A DNA stretch of 64,000 nt from Isoperla grammatica (Eukaryota; Arthropoda; Insecta; Plecoptera; Perlodidae). This document shows positions 46,461 through 58,867 of the stretch, one piece after another. Where the stretch lies: contig OX246749.1 of NCBI GenBank assembly GCA_945910005.1, positions 33,754,084 through 33,818,083 of the forward strand, written 5' to 3'. The stretch's first letter is position 1, and each line of letters opens with the position of its first letter. Position numbers and translations under genes: made by a program. The notes under the pieces are model-generated. The model had not been told where the DNA came from. It was given only the letters and a program-made list of their open reading frames with translations, and did no database searches.

Positions 46461-46760
46461 GGGCACTAGCAACACCAAAAGACAACAATGAAACAAATTA
46501 ATTGAATCGATGGTCAAACAACAAGCTGTCAAAAAATTATTTCTTCTGATTTTGGAAACAAAACAAAAAACAAACAAATACACATACAAAACTTTCACTT
46601 AGTCGTTGTCTATCAATAAAAGTTTTAAATGGCGAGCAGTTACTATTGCTACACTTGTTTTTATTTCTATGGTTGCAATTTTATTATTTTGACAGCTGAT
46701 TGTTTGTCCATCAGTTCAATTCATTTGTTCCATTGTTGTCTTTTGGTGTTGCTAGTGCCC
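46461..46760. mobile_element. MITE family R, complete, copy B-specific
   Basis: The ends GGGCACTAGCAACACCAAAA and TTTTGGTGTTGCTAGTGCCC are perfect inverses. The flanks duplicate TAT against the copy A empty site ATGTATTATTG (about 24224). This is the type copy for the family. Confidence 0.93.
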
Positions 46761-47370
46761 TATTGTTTCAAATTTATATTTTTCTGGCGTGCAACAATGA
46801 AAAATCACTTCCAATTGTTATTTCCACTAATACTGTCCTGATAAATTGTAAAATCGACTTTTTATTTGAAAGTTGCACATGGCGCTCTTGACCGTAAGAG
46901 ATTATTTTCTCTACAAATTTGACATTTTACATCCGGTTGTAATTGAATTATAAACAACGAGTTTTATTCTTGTATATTTATTATTTTGATTAAATAGTTA
47001 AAAAAAAAAAATATTAAATGAAAATGCTGTATTTTTTCTTTACAAATAAGTAAAATGTTAAACATCGTGATTATTTTGTTATTTGTTGTTTCCAAGCATT
47101 ATTTTATTCCAGCAATTCTTTTACTAAATCTTATGAAACAATTTTCTATAACATTCAACAAAATTGTGTTGGACCTTTAAATTTCAATGATCAATGATTT
47201 TTTTACTGCCAAAATTAAAAAATCATGTAATTTTCGTTTTATTCAATGTTTTGAATCATTATTAATTTATTGTGGTACCGTATCGTATTCAGTTAAAACC
47301 TGGATAGAGCGGTGAAAGTGGCTATTACGTTGACCCCTAGAGGTACACAACACAACCATTATACAAGTCA

Positions 47371-47372
<2 letters not shown>

Positions 47373-47422
<50 letters not shown>
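47373..47422. repeat. (TA)n microsatellite, expanded in copy B
   Basis: About 50 bp of AT repeat where copy A (24902-24922) has about 22 bp. Confidence 0.95.
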
Positions 47423-47426
<4 letters not shown>

Positions 47427-47931
47427 GCAGAAAACAAGTGTTGCCAACCTACACGCGAAGTTCAATGTCTGGGTCCGACTTACACACAAGGAAGGTGCCT
47501 TAAAGTCAGTAGTCCCAACGTAACAACTCTATCCTCTCATTCTTACGACACAGCCGAGCCCAATGATGCCACCTTAATTTCCTACTACGTTGGTGCAACT
47601 TTAACGTTTTGTATGTCTTCCTTTGATTTATACAAAGTATATACATACGGAATTGTGCCTACGTATACAGAAATGAATAAGAAATAAAAAGCAGGCTACA
47701 ATTAAATAAACTAAACAAAAGTGTCTATAGTACACATTGCGTTGGGGCTGAGAAGAATTCGAGGGGGGAATAAAATGCCCTAGAAATGAGAAAGGATTTC
47801 AAGTTGTTTGGCTTGGAATGAGGGAATGGAGGGAGAGATAATTATATTTGTTGTGTTAAATAAAGCAAGACCAGGAGAATATTTAAATATAAAATACCAC
47901 ACGACGCTCATCACGTTAAAAAAAAAAAGTT

Positions 47932-48010
47932 CGTAAATTTTCGATAGCTCCGGTCTCTTCCTCAGACACTGTCCCGTCTGAGGAAGATAGCAGAGGTCTC
48001 GAAAATTTAC
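47932..48010. repeat. Hairpin related to the intron 1 units (copy B)
   Basis: The partner of 25421-25499. Here the inner arms are CTTCCTCAGACACTG and CGTCTGAGGAAG. Confidence 0.8.
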
Positions 48011-48062
48011 GTTTTTTTTTCAATGCCCGTAGTTTCTGTTTAAGTATGTTTTTATTATATAG

Positions 48063-48365
48063 AAGGAATGTCAAACGATATGAAATTCCATATCGATAAT
48101 CGCGACAACAATTAAAAAAATTATCGCGATATCGGCGCAAAAAATATCGTCTCAATATTGCATTTTCAATTTTTATCGCGATCTATCGCCGCGATATTAT
48201 GAAATAAGCACCAATAGTAGTACTTTTTAACTAACTACTTACTTAACTTCTACTTAACTACTTTTTAGCGCCAAATTCAAATATGAAATCAAGTCACCGC
48301 GATTATCGGGACAACGCACAGAATTTAATATCGTAAGATTATCGCGATATGGCTAGCCATATCGC
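48063..48365. mobile_element. hAT-like MITE broken by an inversion (copy B)
   Basis: It matches 25549-25850 and then stops inside the element. Its right terminus reappears inverted at about 48853-48888 (TAGGAATGTCAACGATAATA). Confidence 0.85.
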
Positions 48366-48888
48366 GAAAAACGCGAATCGCGAAAACAAAATAAAATAAA
48401 AATTATATGAAATGAAATAAAATGAAATAAAATAAAATAAAATAAAATAAAATAAAATAAAATAAAATAAAATAAAATAAAATAAAATAAAATAAAATAA
48501 AATAAAATAAAATAAAATAAAATAAAATAAAATAAAATAAAATAAAATAAAATAAAATAAACACGAATTGAAACCAACAGAGTGTAACCAGTGCAACAGG
48601 TGTAATCCTTGACCAACGCTCCGTGTCTCTCTCTGTCATCGCTGCAGGAATGTCTCTCAGGGTCTCTGTCCTAAACAGTCGACACTGAGACAATGACATC
48701 AATCATGTATTAGCGTATTAGTCTCACGTCTCTGTTGACCAAGAGACTGCGTCCAACACTGGGTCACCACGCTACTAGCCACGCGGCAAACATCGACCGA
48801 TACGCTAACAATGTGCAATGGCCTTTATTTCAATAAATAAGTAAATACTATATAGTAGGAATGTCAACGATAATATCGTATATCGATA
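48366..48888 (-). other. Micro-inverted segment of the duplication (copy B)
   Basis: CAGAGTGTAACCAGTGCAAC, CTGCAGGAATGTCTCTCAGG, AGTCGACACTGAGACAATG and CAATGGCCTTTATTTC are reverse complements, in reverse order, of copy A 25860-26290. DNA on both sides stays in direct orientation. Confidence 0.9.
48415..48560. repeat. (AAAAT)n microsatellite
   Basis: About 28 near-perfect pentamers inside the inverted segment. The three minus-strand ORFs of FILFY repeats here are artefacts. Confidence 0.97.
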
Positions 48889-49124
48889 TTGTTTTATTTT
48901 ATTGTATTTTATTCTATCTTATTTTATTTTATCTTACTTTATTTTATGTATTTTGTAGGTATATCATATTATATTCCCCCCCCCCCCCCCCCTCTACCAT
49001 CAGGTTTAATTTAATATAACATTGGTCCATCACATTCAATTTAATTTTAATTTTGTGTAACTTTGTTTTTCCTCTAGTTAATTAATTGTTTAAAATAATA
49101 AAATAAATACAACTAAATTCACAT

Positions 49125-49240
49125 TTAGAGTCTACTCACTCAGTAACGAAACTGATTTTCAGTGGTGGGCTTAACGACTAAACCAACCCTGTAGGCTCCG
49201 AACACCATCGACGAGTGAGCGATAACCAATCAAAGATCGA
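49125..49240. mobile_element. MITE family P, left end (copy B)
   Basis: The partner of 28119-28240, with a small internal loss near CAGTGGTGGGC. Confidence 0.7.
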
Positions 49241-50661
49241 TATAAAATATAGTTTGTAGTTATTGTCCTTCTGTGTATATCAGTGTTAAAACTAAATAGG
49301 ACAGACATAAAATTAATACATTCATAAAGAATTACATAGATAATAAATATATAATGTATCCTACGACGCAAACAGCCGTGTTGCATCCATACACACAAAC
49401 TGTTTTTTACTTCTGAACTAAACACTTTCGTAACAACAACTATTAAAAACACATCTACTCATTCGCAACATCTGTCATCTATCTTATTCTAAAGCATCAC
49501 GAGAATTTAAATATTTCGCAACAACTTTGGTTCATCATATTTAACTATCGTAATTTTTACCACAAGGTTTGTTGAGGGGCTAAAAAAAATTATCAAACTT
49601 TCCATTTCGATTCCGTTTAAAAGACCATAGCACATAGTACATACTACATAGTACATAGTACGTAGTGCAGAGTACACATAGTACATAGTACATAGTACGT
49701 AGTAGTAAAACATAGTAAATGGTCGTAGTAGCGAAACATAGGAAACAATACAGTGAAATATCGCCCATATCGCTACAATGAAAGACTGTTTTTTGTAACG
49801 GGAAAGTTTAGACTCAACAGCTGAATGATCAATCACGCAAGGTGGTTCTTGACAGCTTCAAAACACTGTTGACTTTAGTTTTGGCCATGGGAGAAAGTAA
49901 TTTTATACCGATTATTACGTTCGCGAGAGATAAACACGAATGAGTATCGCTAAAAATAAAACCTCGCAAAAGTAACACCGAAAAATATCGCCAAAATTAA
50001 AACCTCACGAAATTAAAAACGAAAAAATCCCCAAAATTAAAACCGTGCGAAATTAACACCAAGAAACATTATGCTTGTCATAACGAACCTGAAAGATTAA
50101 TATAATCCAATTTTTAGTTCTTATGTAACTAAATTTTGGTTAAAAACCACCCTTTTCAATATTTATGTATAGTCGTTCGAAAATGATATTAATAAAAACC
50201 ATTGATTGACCTTTCACGTTTTTAACAGTTTATTCTCACCTTTCTCCGTGGCAGAAAAGAGTAATTGATTGATTGATTAATTGATTAAGGTATTTTATTA
50301 AAATACGGGATTAAGGCTAGCGAAACTTTAACTTCCATCCAACCCTTTTAAGGTGATACGGTACATGTTGTTTATTTGTTAATATTAATATTGAGTGAGA
50401 AGCTTCGAACAGATCCATGGAGACAAAAAACTGACATCAATTAATGAATTGCTCATCTAGAGATCTTAGTTTATAACCACACAGAGGTAAAACTCGTTTA
50501 CTGTGTGGAAACAGAATTATGACTTAACTATTGATGCAATACCCTTCTATAGCTCCGCGCGTCAAAGAAGCCAAATAAGTTAAAACACAGGAAAGATATG
50601 ACTGTGTGTCCAGTGGAAGTAGGAATCTGAATCCTGCACAGGCTTGCAAGCTTGCTTTACA

Positions 50662-50945
50662 ACAATGAAACAAATGAAATTAATCGATGGACAAACAACA
50701 GGGTATATCAAACAATAAAATATTCTGATTTTGAAAACAAATCTTCAAAACAAACAAGAAACATACAAAACTTTCACAACCTGGTTGCCCATCATTAAAG
50801 GTTTTAACTGATAAGCAGTTACTATCGCCATACCTCGTTTTCAATTCATAATGTTGCCATTTTATTATTTTGACAGCTCGTTGTTAGTCCATCAGTTCGA
50901 TTCATTTGTTACATTGTTGTAGTTCGGCTGTGACGTCAGTGGCGG
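50662..50945. mobile_element. MITE family R relative (copy B)
   Basis: The partner of 30236-30530. Confidence 0.65.
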
Positions 50946-51096
50946 TTTCCCTATACATTCACGCGTCGGATTGAGTCTGCGGCGGTCACAGCTCAAAAAG
51001 CGGGAGACTTTACTCATCTTTAAAACCACTTATAAAATCGAAATCGAAATTCAGAAAAACGGAAATATTGATTGGAAAAAATAAACATTCATAAGA

Positions 51097-51280
51097 AAGA
51101 CTCCGGCGCAGTTGGCCGAGGTCGATTAGGCGTTGGTGTCTAGTAAACCACAGTATCTGCGTTCCATGTTCGAATCCTGGCTCGGGCATGCAGATGTCAC
51201 GTGGCGTTTTTCATCCTCATAATCACCCACTCATCGCCTCGATTAGCCTCGTTGCACAAAAATATGGGAAGATATCGCAG
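51097..51280 (+). mobile_element. tRNA-derived SINE, family 2 (copy B)
   Basis: Same head and body as at 30672. The B box reads GTTCGAATCCTGGCT. Confidence 0.8.
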
Positions 51281-51436
51281 CAAGATAGATATTGTCAGGG
51301 TCTAAAGATATAACGAAACAAAATATATGTAAAATTCATTACGGTTGAATTATGAAATATCGCGATAACTGACTTATTATGGTATCATCGAATTCTATTG
51401 AAACGTAATGAATTTTACAATCTGTTTTTCGAAATC

Positions 51437-51711
51437 TATAGGGTGCATTCACGTATTGCGCATGGTGGCCACATTGGAGGCCACAATGTCACGTGATTGG
51501 TAGTTCACTCTTTTAATCGTTTACAAAAGCGCACATACAATAATAATTTTCCTAAACTTTATCGGTGGATATATGTGTTCAAACTTGTCATATTTCCCCG
51601 TAAACAATATTATTCGTTTTCTATTGACAGCTAAATGAAACTTGAAATAGTACTATAGGTGGCCTCCAATATGGCCGATGTGACGTCACGTGAATACTCC
51701 CTATAAAGTAT
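51437..51711. mobile_element. CRE-MITE with internal deletion (copy B)
   Basis: TAGGGTGCATTCACG to GTGACGTCACGTGAATACTC. The partner of 31012-31384, lacking about 100 bp after TGGTAGTTCA. Confidence 0.85.
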
Positions 51712-52080
51712 AAACCATATAATATCTATAATATATTCTAGGTCAATGTTATACCGATTAACCCCAACCAACATAAACTGTCGCCACACAAATCTATAGT
51801 CCATATTTATGAATGATGTAACAACACAAAACAACCTACTTTTGACTGTGTAAGGCTATAAAATAACAATAATCATGTCTATAGGTATGTACGTATATAT
51901 ATGTCACACGTTTCACGTGGTTCTAGAAACCTGTTTGTTTGTAATTACTCGTTATTATTATTGTCTCTGAGTGCTTTGGAGCATGTTAATTGATACCTTC
52001 TATGTCTATTGCGATATGTAGTCAACGGTGGTTTTAAGAAAGTTGATCTGGTGGAGAATTGATTGAAGGTGAGTTGGTCT

Positions 52081-52316
52081 ACCGATAGAGGTGGCTCAGC
52101 GGTAAGACGCGAGACTCTAATTCGGTAGGTCGCCGGTTCGATTCCGGCCACCCCCAATCCTGACTGAAGGTTTTCCTCAGTCGTATAGAGGCGAATGCTG
52201 GGACTGAGTCCTACTATAACAGTCCTGGGACATTCCTCCCCAGCTATCTTAACACCCTAATAACCTAGTTATTCACTTGAAGAGGGGCACATCAGGTAAA
52301 GCTGGTGTGCACCCTA
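52081..52316 (+). mobile_element. SINE family 1 (copy B)
   Basis: Intact A box TGGCTCAGCGGTAAGACGC and B box GGTTCGATTCC. Its 3' part is cut by the MITE at 52320. Confidence 0.88.
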
Positions 52317-52319
52317 TAA

Positions 52320-52753
52320 AGGCTGGTCCACACAGATTTTAAAGACATAAGATTTAAGGTTAAACGCGTAGTCGTAATGTTGGATCATAGGAAACACGTA
52401 CTGGCATTCACACAAAGTTTTAGTTTTAAGACGTTGTTTTTGTGCGTTGTTCGTTGTTATAAAGTTGGGCAATGACCAACTTTACGCTTAAATCTTAAAA
52501 CAAGTTACAAAAACCTCACGTCAACGGACCATCTACTTTAATAATACTTACGAATTAATTGTAAAATCTGCAGGAATTGTTGTAAACAATGTTATTATAA
52601 TTAATTATGGATAAGACTTTCAATTAATTTGTACTGTATCACAATGATGTTTTAACTGAGGATAAAACGCTTTAAAGTACTTCACTTTACTAGGCCTATC
52701 TTGAACGAAATGAAGTTGTGTGAACCAGAAAAAAAATCTGTGTGGACCAGCCG
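52320..52753. mobile_element. PIF/Harbinger-like MITE, copy 2
   Basis: The ends AGGCTGGTCCACACAGATTT and AAATCTGTGTGGACCAGCCG match the element at 9897. The flanks are TAA (52317-52319 and 52754-52756). The 434-bp interior is longer than in the first copy. Confidence 0.9.
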
Positions 52754-52885
52754 TAACAGGTATTTCTAGGAAAAGTATTAATTATTATTGCAGTGATACT
52801 ATTGTTTCGGAGGAGAGTGGTCACCCAGCAACCTCCTGACCTAGGACGAGGTTGTTTAACTTCGGTGTTCGTATGGGAACCTAGA

Positions 52886-55710
52886 GAATACGTGTAAAAC
52901 ATGATAATAAAGCATGATAATACATGTAAAACACATGTTTTAAATTAAGAATATGGTTCCCGAAGCCGGGCCTACCTGTTCTACCGTGTGAGTCTAGTAG
53001 AAGCTGCAACCCGCATGAGCTGTTACGTCTGTTGTCTGTCTTCTGTCTTCGCGCCGAAGTCTGGAATGCGAGTAAAACATGATAATAAAGCATGATAATA
53101 CATGTAAAACACATGTTTTAAATTAAGAATATGGTTCCCGCAGCCGGGCCTACCTGTGTTGCCGTGAGTCTTGTAGACGCTGCAACCCGCATGAGCCGTC
53201 TTCTGTTGTCTGTCTTCTGTCTACGCGCCGAAGTCTGGAATGCGAGTAAGACATGATAATAAAGCGTGATAATACATGTAAAACACATGTTTTACATGAA
53301 GAATATGGTTCCCCAAGGCGGGCCTACCTGTATTGCCGTGTGAGTCTAGTAGACGCTGCAACCCGCATGAGCCGTCTTCTGTTGTCTGTCTTCTGTCTTC
53401 GCGCCGAAGTCTGGAATGCGAGTAAGACATGATAATAAAGCATGATAATACATGTAAAACACATGTTTTACATGAAGAATATGGTTCCCCAAGGCGGGCC
53501 TACCTGTATTGCCGTGTGAGTCTAGTAGACGCTGCAACCCGCATGAGCTGTTGTCTGTTGTCTGTCTTCTGTCTACGCGCCGAAGTCTGGAATGCGAGTA
53601 AAACATGATAATAAAGCATGATAATACATGTAAAACACATGTTTTACATGAAGAATATGGTCCCCAAGGCGGGCCTACCTGTATTGCCGTGAGTCTAGTA
53701 GACGCTGCAACCCGCATGAGCCGTCTTCTGTTGTCTGTCTTCTGTCTACGCGCCGAAGTCTGGAATGCGAGTAAAACATGATAATAAAGCATGATAATAC
53801 ATGTAAAACACATGTTTTACATGAAGAATATGGTTCCCCAAGGCGGGCCTACCTGTATTGCCGTGTGAGTCTAGTAGACGCTGCAACCCGCATGAGCTGT
53901 TGTCTGTTGTCTGTCTTCTGTCTACGCGCCGAAGTCTGGAATGCGAGTAAAACATGATAATAAAGCATGATAATACATGTAAAACACATGTTTTACATGA
54001 AGAATATGGTCCCCAAGGCGGGCCTACCTGTATTGCCGTGAGTCTAGTAGACGCTGCAACCCGCATGAGCCGTCTTCTGTTGTCTGTCTTCTGTCTACGC
54101 GCCGAAGTCTGGAATGCGAGTAAAACATGATAATAAAGCATGATAATACATGTAAAACACATGTTTTACATGAAGAATATGGTTCCCCAAGGCGGGCCTA
54201 CCTGTATTGCCGTGAGTCTAGTAGACGCTGCAACCCGCATGAGCCGTCTTCTGTTGTCTGTCTTCTGTCTACGCGCCGAAGTCTGGAATGCGAGTAAAAC
54301 ATGATAATAAAGCATGATAATACATGTAAAACACATGTTTTACATGAAGAATATGGTCCCCAAGCCGGGCCTACCTGTATTGCCGTGTGAGTCTAGTAGA
54401 CGCTGCAACCCGCATGAGCTGTTGTCTGTTGTCTGTCTTCTGTCTACGCGCCGAAGTCTGGAATGCGAGTAAAACATGATAATAAAGCATGATAATACAT
54501 GTAAAACACATGTTTTACATGAAGAATATGGTTTCCAAGCCGGGCCTACCTGTATTGCCGTGTGAGTCTAGTAGACGCTGCAACCCGCATGAGCTGTTGT
54601 CTGTTGTCTGTCTTCTGTCTACGCGCCGAAGTCTGGAATGCGAGTAAAACATGATAATGAAGCATGATAATACATGTAAAACACATGTTTTACATGAAGA
54701 ATATGGTTCCCCAAGCCGGGCCTACCTGTATTGCCGTGTGAGTCTAGTAGACGCTGCAACCCGCATGAGCCGTCTTCTGTTGTCTGTCTTCTGTCTACGC
54801 GCCGAAGTCTGGAATGCGAGTAAGACATGATAATAAAGCGTGATAATACATGTAAAACACATGTTTTACATGAAGAATATGGTTCCCCAAGGCGGGCCTA
54901 CCTGTATTGCCGTGTGAGTCTAGTAGACGCTGCAACCCGCATGAGCCGTCTTCTGTTGTCTGTCTTCTGTCTACGCGCCGAAGTCTGGAATGCGAGTAAG
55001 ACATGATAATAAAGCGTGATAATACATGTAAAACACATGTTTTACATGAAGAATATGGTTCCCCAAGGCGGGCCTACCTGTATTGCCGTGTGAGTCTAGT
55101 AGACGCTGCAACCCGCATGAGCTGTTGTCTGTTGTCTGTCTTCTGTCTACGCGCCGAAGTCTGGAATGCGAGTAAAACATGATAATGAAGCATGATAATA
55201 CATGTAAAACACATGTTTTACATGAAGAATATGGTTCCCCAAGGCGGGCCTACCTGTATTGCCGTGTGAGTCTAGTAGACGCTGCAACCCGCATGAGCTG
55301 TTGTCTGTTGTATGTTGCCTGTCTACGCGCCGAAGTCTGGAATGCGAGTAAAACATGATAATAAAGCATGATAATACATGTAAAACACATGTTTTACATG
55401 AAGAATATGGTTCCCCAAGGCGGGCCTACCTGTATTGCCGTGTGAGTCTAGTAGACGCTGCAACCCGCATGAGCTGTTGTCTGTTGTCTGTTGCCTGTCT
55501 ACGCGCCGAAGTCTGGAATGCGAGTAAGACATGATAATAAAAAGCGTGATAATACATGTAAAACACATGTTTTACATGAAGAATATGGTTCCCCAAGGCG
55601 GGCCTACCTGTATTGCCGTGAGTCTAGTAGACGCTGCAACCCGCATGAGCTGTTACGTCTGTTGTCTGTCTTCTGTCTACGCGCCGAAGTCTGGAATGCG
55701 AGTAATACAA
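52886..55710. repeat. ~175-bp satellite, ~16 units (copy B)
   Basis: GCGCCGAAGTCTGGAATGCG marks units from 53051 to 55680 spaced 173-177 bp. Each unit includes the palindrome CATGTAAAACACATGTTTTACATG-like core (near TAAAACACATGTTTTA), GGGCCTACCTGTATTGCCGT and GACGCTGCAACCCGCATGAG. Variants such as CGTGATAAT and AATGAAGCATG recur in blocks, showing multi-unit duplication. Minus-strand ORFs of 69 residues repeat with the array, but the unit is not a multiple of three. Confidence 0.95.
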
Positions 55711-55751
55711 CGTTAGTCACTGCTCACACCACTGGGGTGAACACAAACATA

Positions 55752-55783
55752 GGGGCGGGGGGGGGGGGGGGGGGGGGGGGGGA
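55752..55783. repeat. G homopolymer, ~28 bp
   Basis: A G run in copy B where copy A (32951-32959) has 9 G. Length is probably unreliable. Confidence 0.9.
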
Positions 55784-55899
55784 TTGTGCATCGGCTAATC
55801 ATTTAGTTTATACTTGAAAAGAATCGATCAGGGATAATGTAACGACAAAGGCCACAATTTCAAAGACAACTTCAACTTCATCGACGACGAAAAACTGTA

Positions 55900-56340
55900 G
55901 TTTCGTTTTTGAAGTAACAGATTTCGGTGCTATTCAAGAAAAGCTGTATTTTGACGGTTTTATCCATATTCCCTACATTTTCACGCATGTAGCGTTTCAC
56001 TTAAACTTACACGTGGGTGCTTTATCTACGAGAAGTTTGAATATGCATTTATACAGTGTTAGTTGAGACACTCTATTTTTTACAGATTGTCTATACCGGC
56101 AAAAAAAAAGGAAAAAATGGGATTATAATTAAAAATCTCTGATATTTCATCTTTTTCTTTATTAAAAACACGAATGTTACGAATTTCGGTGTTATTCACC
56201 GATTCATATGAATTTCGGTGTTTGGCGGTGATTCAATTTTGACATTTTCATGTTTAAAATCGATCAATTCATGCTCATTTTGTGATATAAAATCATTCCT
56301 ATACATATTTCGGTGTTATCGTTATTCGCGAAATACACGG
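55900..56340. other. Unique DNA right of the duplication
   Basis: Several ATTTCGGTGTTATTC-like words recur (about 55922, 56182, 56210, 56305). No gene is recognised. Confidence 0.45.
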
Positions 56341-56585
56341 ACTTCTAGTGATAGCACGCGAGGCTCTATTTCGGGAGGTCGCCTGTTCGATACCCGCCAC
56401 CGCCAATCCAAAGCGAATGTTTTCTTCAGTCACATTTATCGAATCATAGCAACAGCCCTCGGATATTACTTCCCAACTATTTTATATAGGCCTACCACAA
56501 TACTAAAATAGTAAGTTACCTGAAAAGAACATTAATTGTCTCTGGGCAGATTTCCTACGAAAACTAATATTATCGATTATGGCAA
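56341..56585 (+). mobile_element. SINE family 1, diverged
   Basis: TTTCGGGAGGTCGCCTGTTCGA and GCCACCGCCAATCC, followed by a degraded body. The A box is partly lost. Confidence 0.65.
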
Positions 56586-56589
56586 ACGT

Positions 56590-57110
56590 GTTGAGACTTA
56601 GACCCCTGTTGCTCTCACGTCTCGCCTCATTATGCTCGGCTGTTTCCGTGTGTGACCCGACTACGTGCGAACGTGATTACGTGAAAGTAACGTACTGGGT
56701 CCATTTCTACTCCCCGGAAGCTATTTTCTTAAAATGATCTAACAAACTACGAATCATTGACACAATTAAAACTCACCGAAATTATTAATTAAAAAAAAAA
56801 TTCAAACTACGTATGTAGTGGTGTAACCTACCGATGTAACACATGATAAAAAAGGAAAATAAAATGTTCGAGGCAATCTAGATGTGGTGATACTAGAAAA
56901 AATAAATATTGAAGGACTCTTGGATAGATAGAGCGACAAACGAGGAACTACCTAGAAAGAATAGAGTTTACTATCATTTAGGAACCGTTTCACTCAACTG
57001 TTAGGTCTTTTAAATCTTATATAGCTCTCTAAGTTATAGCTCTGAATATTGTTAGACCAACCTAACTCGAAACATCAGGCTATACCCGAAAACCGTTTAA
57101 TTATCTGTAA
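56590..57110. other. Unassigned DNA
   Basis: No recognised feature. Confidence 0.45.
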
Positions 57111-57116
57111 ATAATT

Positions 57117-57210
57117 TTTCGTAGGAATACCCTTATATAGGATGCACACCAGCTTTACCTGATGTGCCCCTCTTCAGGTGACTAACTAGGTTATTACGGT
57201 GTTTGGATAG
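57117..57210 (-). mobile_element. SINE family 1, 3' part, minus strand
   Basis: CGTAGGAATACCC, GTGCACACCAGCTTTACC-type sequence and GACTAACTAGGTTATTACGG are the reverse of the family 1 body. Confidence 0.8.
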
Positions 57211-57267
57211 GAAAATAATAATAAATAATAGAAACAGTGACATTCAGTGTCCCATTCGAAGGGGGAG

Positions 57268-57530
57268 GGTGGGCGTAAGACGCGAGACTCTAATTCGGGA
57301 GGTCGCCGGTTCGATTCCGGCCACCGGCAGTCCTGACTGATGGTTTTTGCCGAGGTTTTCCTCAGTCGTAAAGGCGAATGCTGGGATTAAGTCCTACTAA
57401 CAGCCCTCGGACATTCCTTCCCAAGTATCCATACACCCTAATATATACCTAGTTAGTCACTTGAAGAAGGGCACATCGGGTAAAGTTGGTGTGCACCCTG
57501 TAACGGGTATTCCTACGAAAAAATTAAATT
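57268..57530 (+). mobile_element. SINE family 1, full body, A box eroded
   Basis: TAAGACGCGAGACTCTAATT, B box GGTTCGATTCCGGCCACC and a complete body to CGGGTATTCCTACGAA. Confidence 0.85.
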
Positions 57531-57561
57531 ATGACCACTATGCGCAATAGAACTACGAACT

Positions 57562-57750
57562 CTGTTGATTCTGGCATCTGTACGCAGGTGTTCGCACTGT
57601 CCAATCGCTGATTCATATGTTTCGTATTTAAATCGATCTTTTGATTGGTTATCGCTCACTCGTCGATGGTGTTCGGAGCCTACAGGGTTGGTTTAGTCGC
57701 TTTAAATTTAAGTCCCCCACTGAAAATCAGTTTCGTTTTGAGTGGGTATT
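57562..57750. mobile_element. MITE family P, right half
   Basis: GCAGGTGTTCGCACTGTCCA to GGTTATCGCTCACTCGTCGA and TTTGAGTGGGTAT, followed by (TTTA)n. Confidence 0.75.
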
Positions 57751-57839
57751 TATGTATTTATTTATTTATTTATTTATTTACTGGCCGCCTTCCAACGATG
57801 TCATCATATGAGGCAACGACAGACGAACAATAACACTAT

Positions 57840-58140
57840 CCTAGATGTGAGAACCGATAAAGAATAGTTATGTGTTCTCTTATTGGCTCTAGAAGGTTGG
57901 CATGAATGCTGTGTCACGGCCACGCCGATGACTAGACATGATACGTCTTGGGGAAGACCTATTTACTAACGGCTTTGTTCTTTAGATAATACAGACCATT
58001 TTAAAAATTATCTAGGACACTTTGTATTATTATCATCACGGTCCTCTAAAAGAACAACAATACACATTTTTTGTTTTTGTTGTTATTGTTATTGTGATTT
58101 CATTATTATTGTTTGCATATATTATTTAATTAAGGTCCTC
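57840..58140. other. Unassigned DNA
   Basis: No recognised feature. Confidence 0.4.
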
Positions 58141-58177
58141 CTTGTAAATCACTTTTTATAACTGAATAGGATAGACA

Positions 58178-58386
<209 letters not shown>

Positions 58387-58867
58387 TCAAATACACACAA
58401 CAATTGACAACATGAAATCAAGGTTAGATGTCGGATGATCTTGAACTTGTGAAAGGTGTGATGCAAACAACACATCATAAAAGTTAAATAAGATAATTTG
58501 AAAAACTGAAATATTTATTGGAACAAAGAAATATTCAAAAGAAAGAACGCCTATTTCTGCAAAGGACGATTTTGATTTACTTTTGAACAATTTAAAACAA
58601 ACATTTTAAAGCAACTTTATAATACATAAATCTGGGGCTCCTAGGGTAGACGAACACCGGCTGTCACAGTTCCCTGTATCATCTTAGCCGGGCTATTAAA
58701 GCGCTTGATTGCAGCAACACTGACGCAACCTAGCGGCCAAATGGATCGATCAACTTTAAATGCACTTCTTAATGTGAGTTTCACGAGCGTTTGACCCATA
58801 TTGTGATTGATGCTCGGTGTGAACTAGGCTAGGCTAGGTGATGTCACACTGACCTCTGACCCCGCGC

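Larger units (their letters stand above)
33414..55899 (+). repeat. Segmental duplication, copy B
   Basis: The counterpart of 17943-33112. Its extra length is explained by about 7 kb of insertions at 38647-45638, smaller MITEs, an expanded (AAAAT)n and about 2.6 kb of satellite growth. It lacks the 1.6-kb insertion of copy A. Confidence 0.93.

Noticed and set aside
48339..48702. Three overlapping minus-strand ORFs of FILFY repeats
   Set aside because: They are translations of (AAAAT)n, which has no stop in these frames.
53221..55568. Repeated 69- to 155-codon minus-strand ORFs (HSRLRRVDRRQTT...)
   Set aside because: They recur with a 173-177-bp satellite that is not a multiple of three, so frames shift from unit to unit. 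No promoter or splice support is seen.
52886..55710. CRISPR-like regular repeat array
   Set aside because: Units are head-to-tail with no unique spacers, and the context is eukaryotic.
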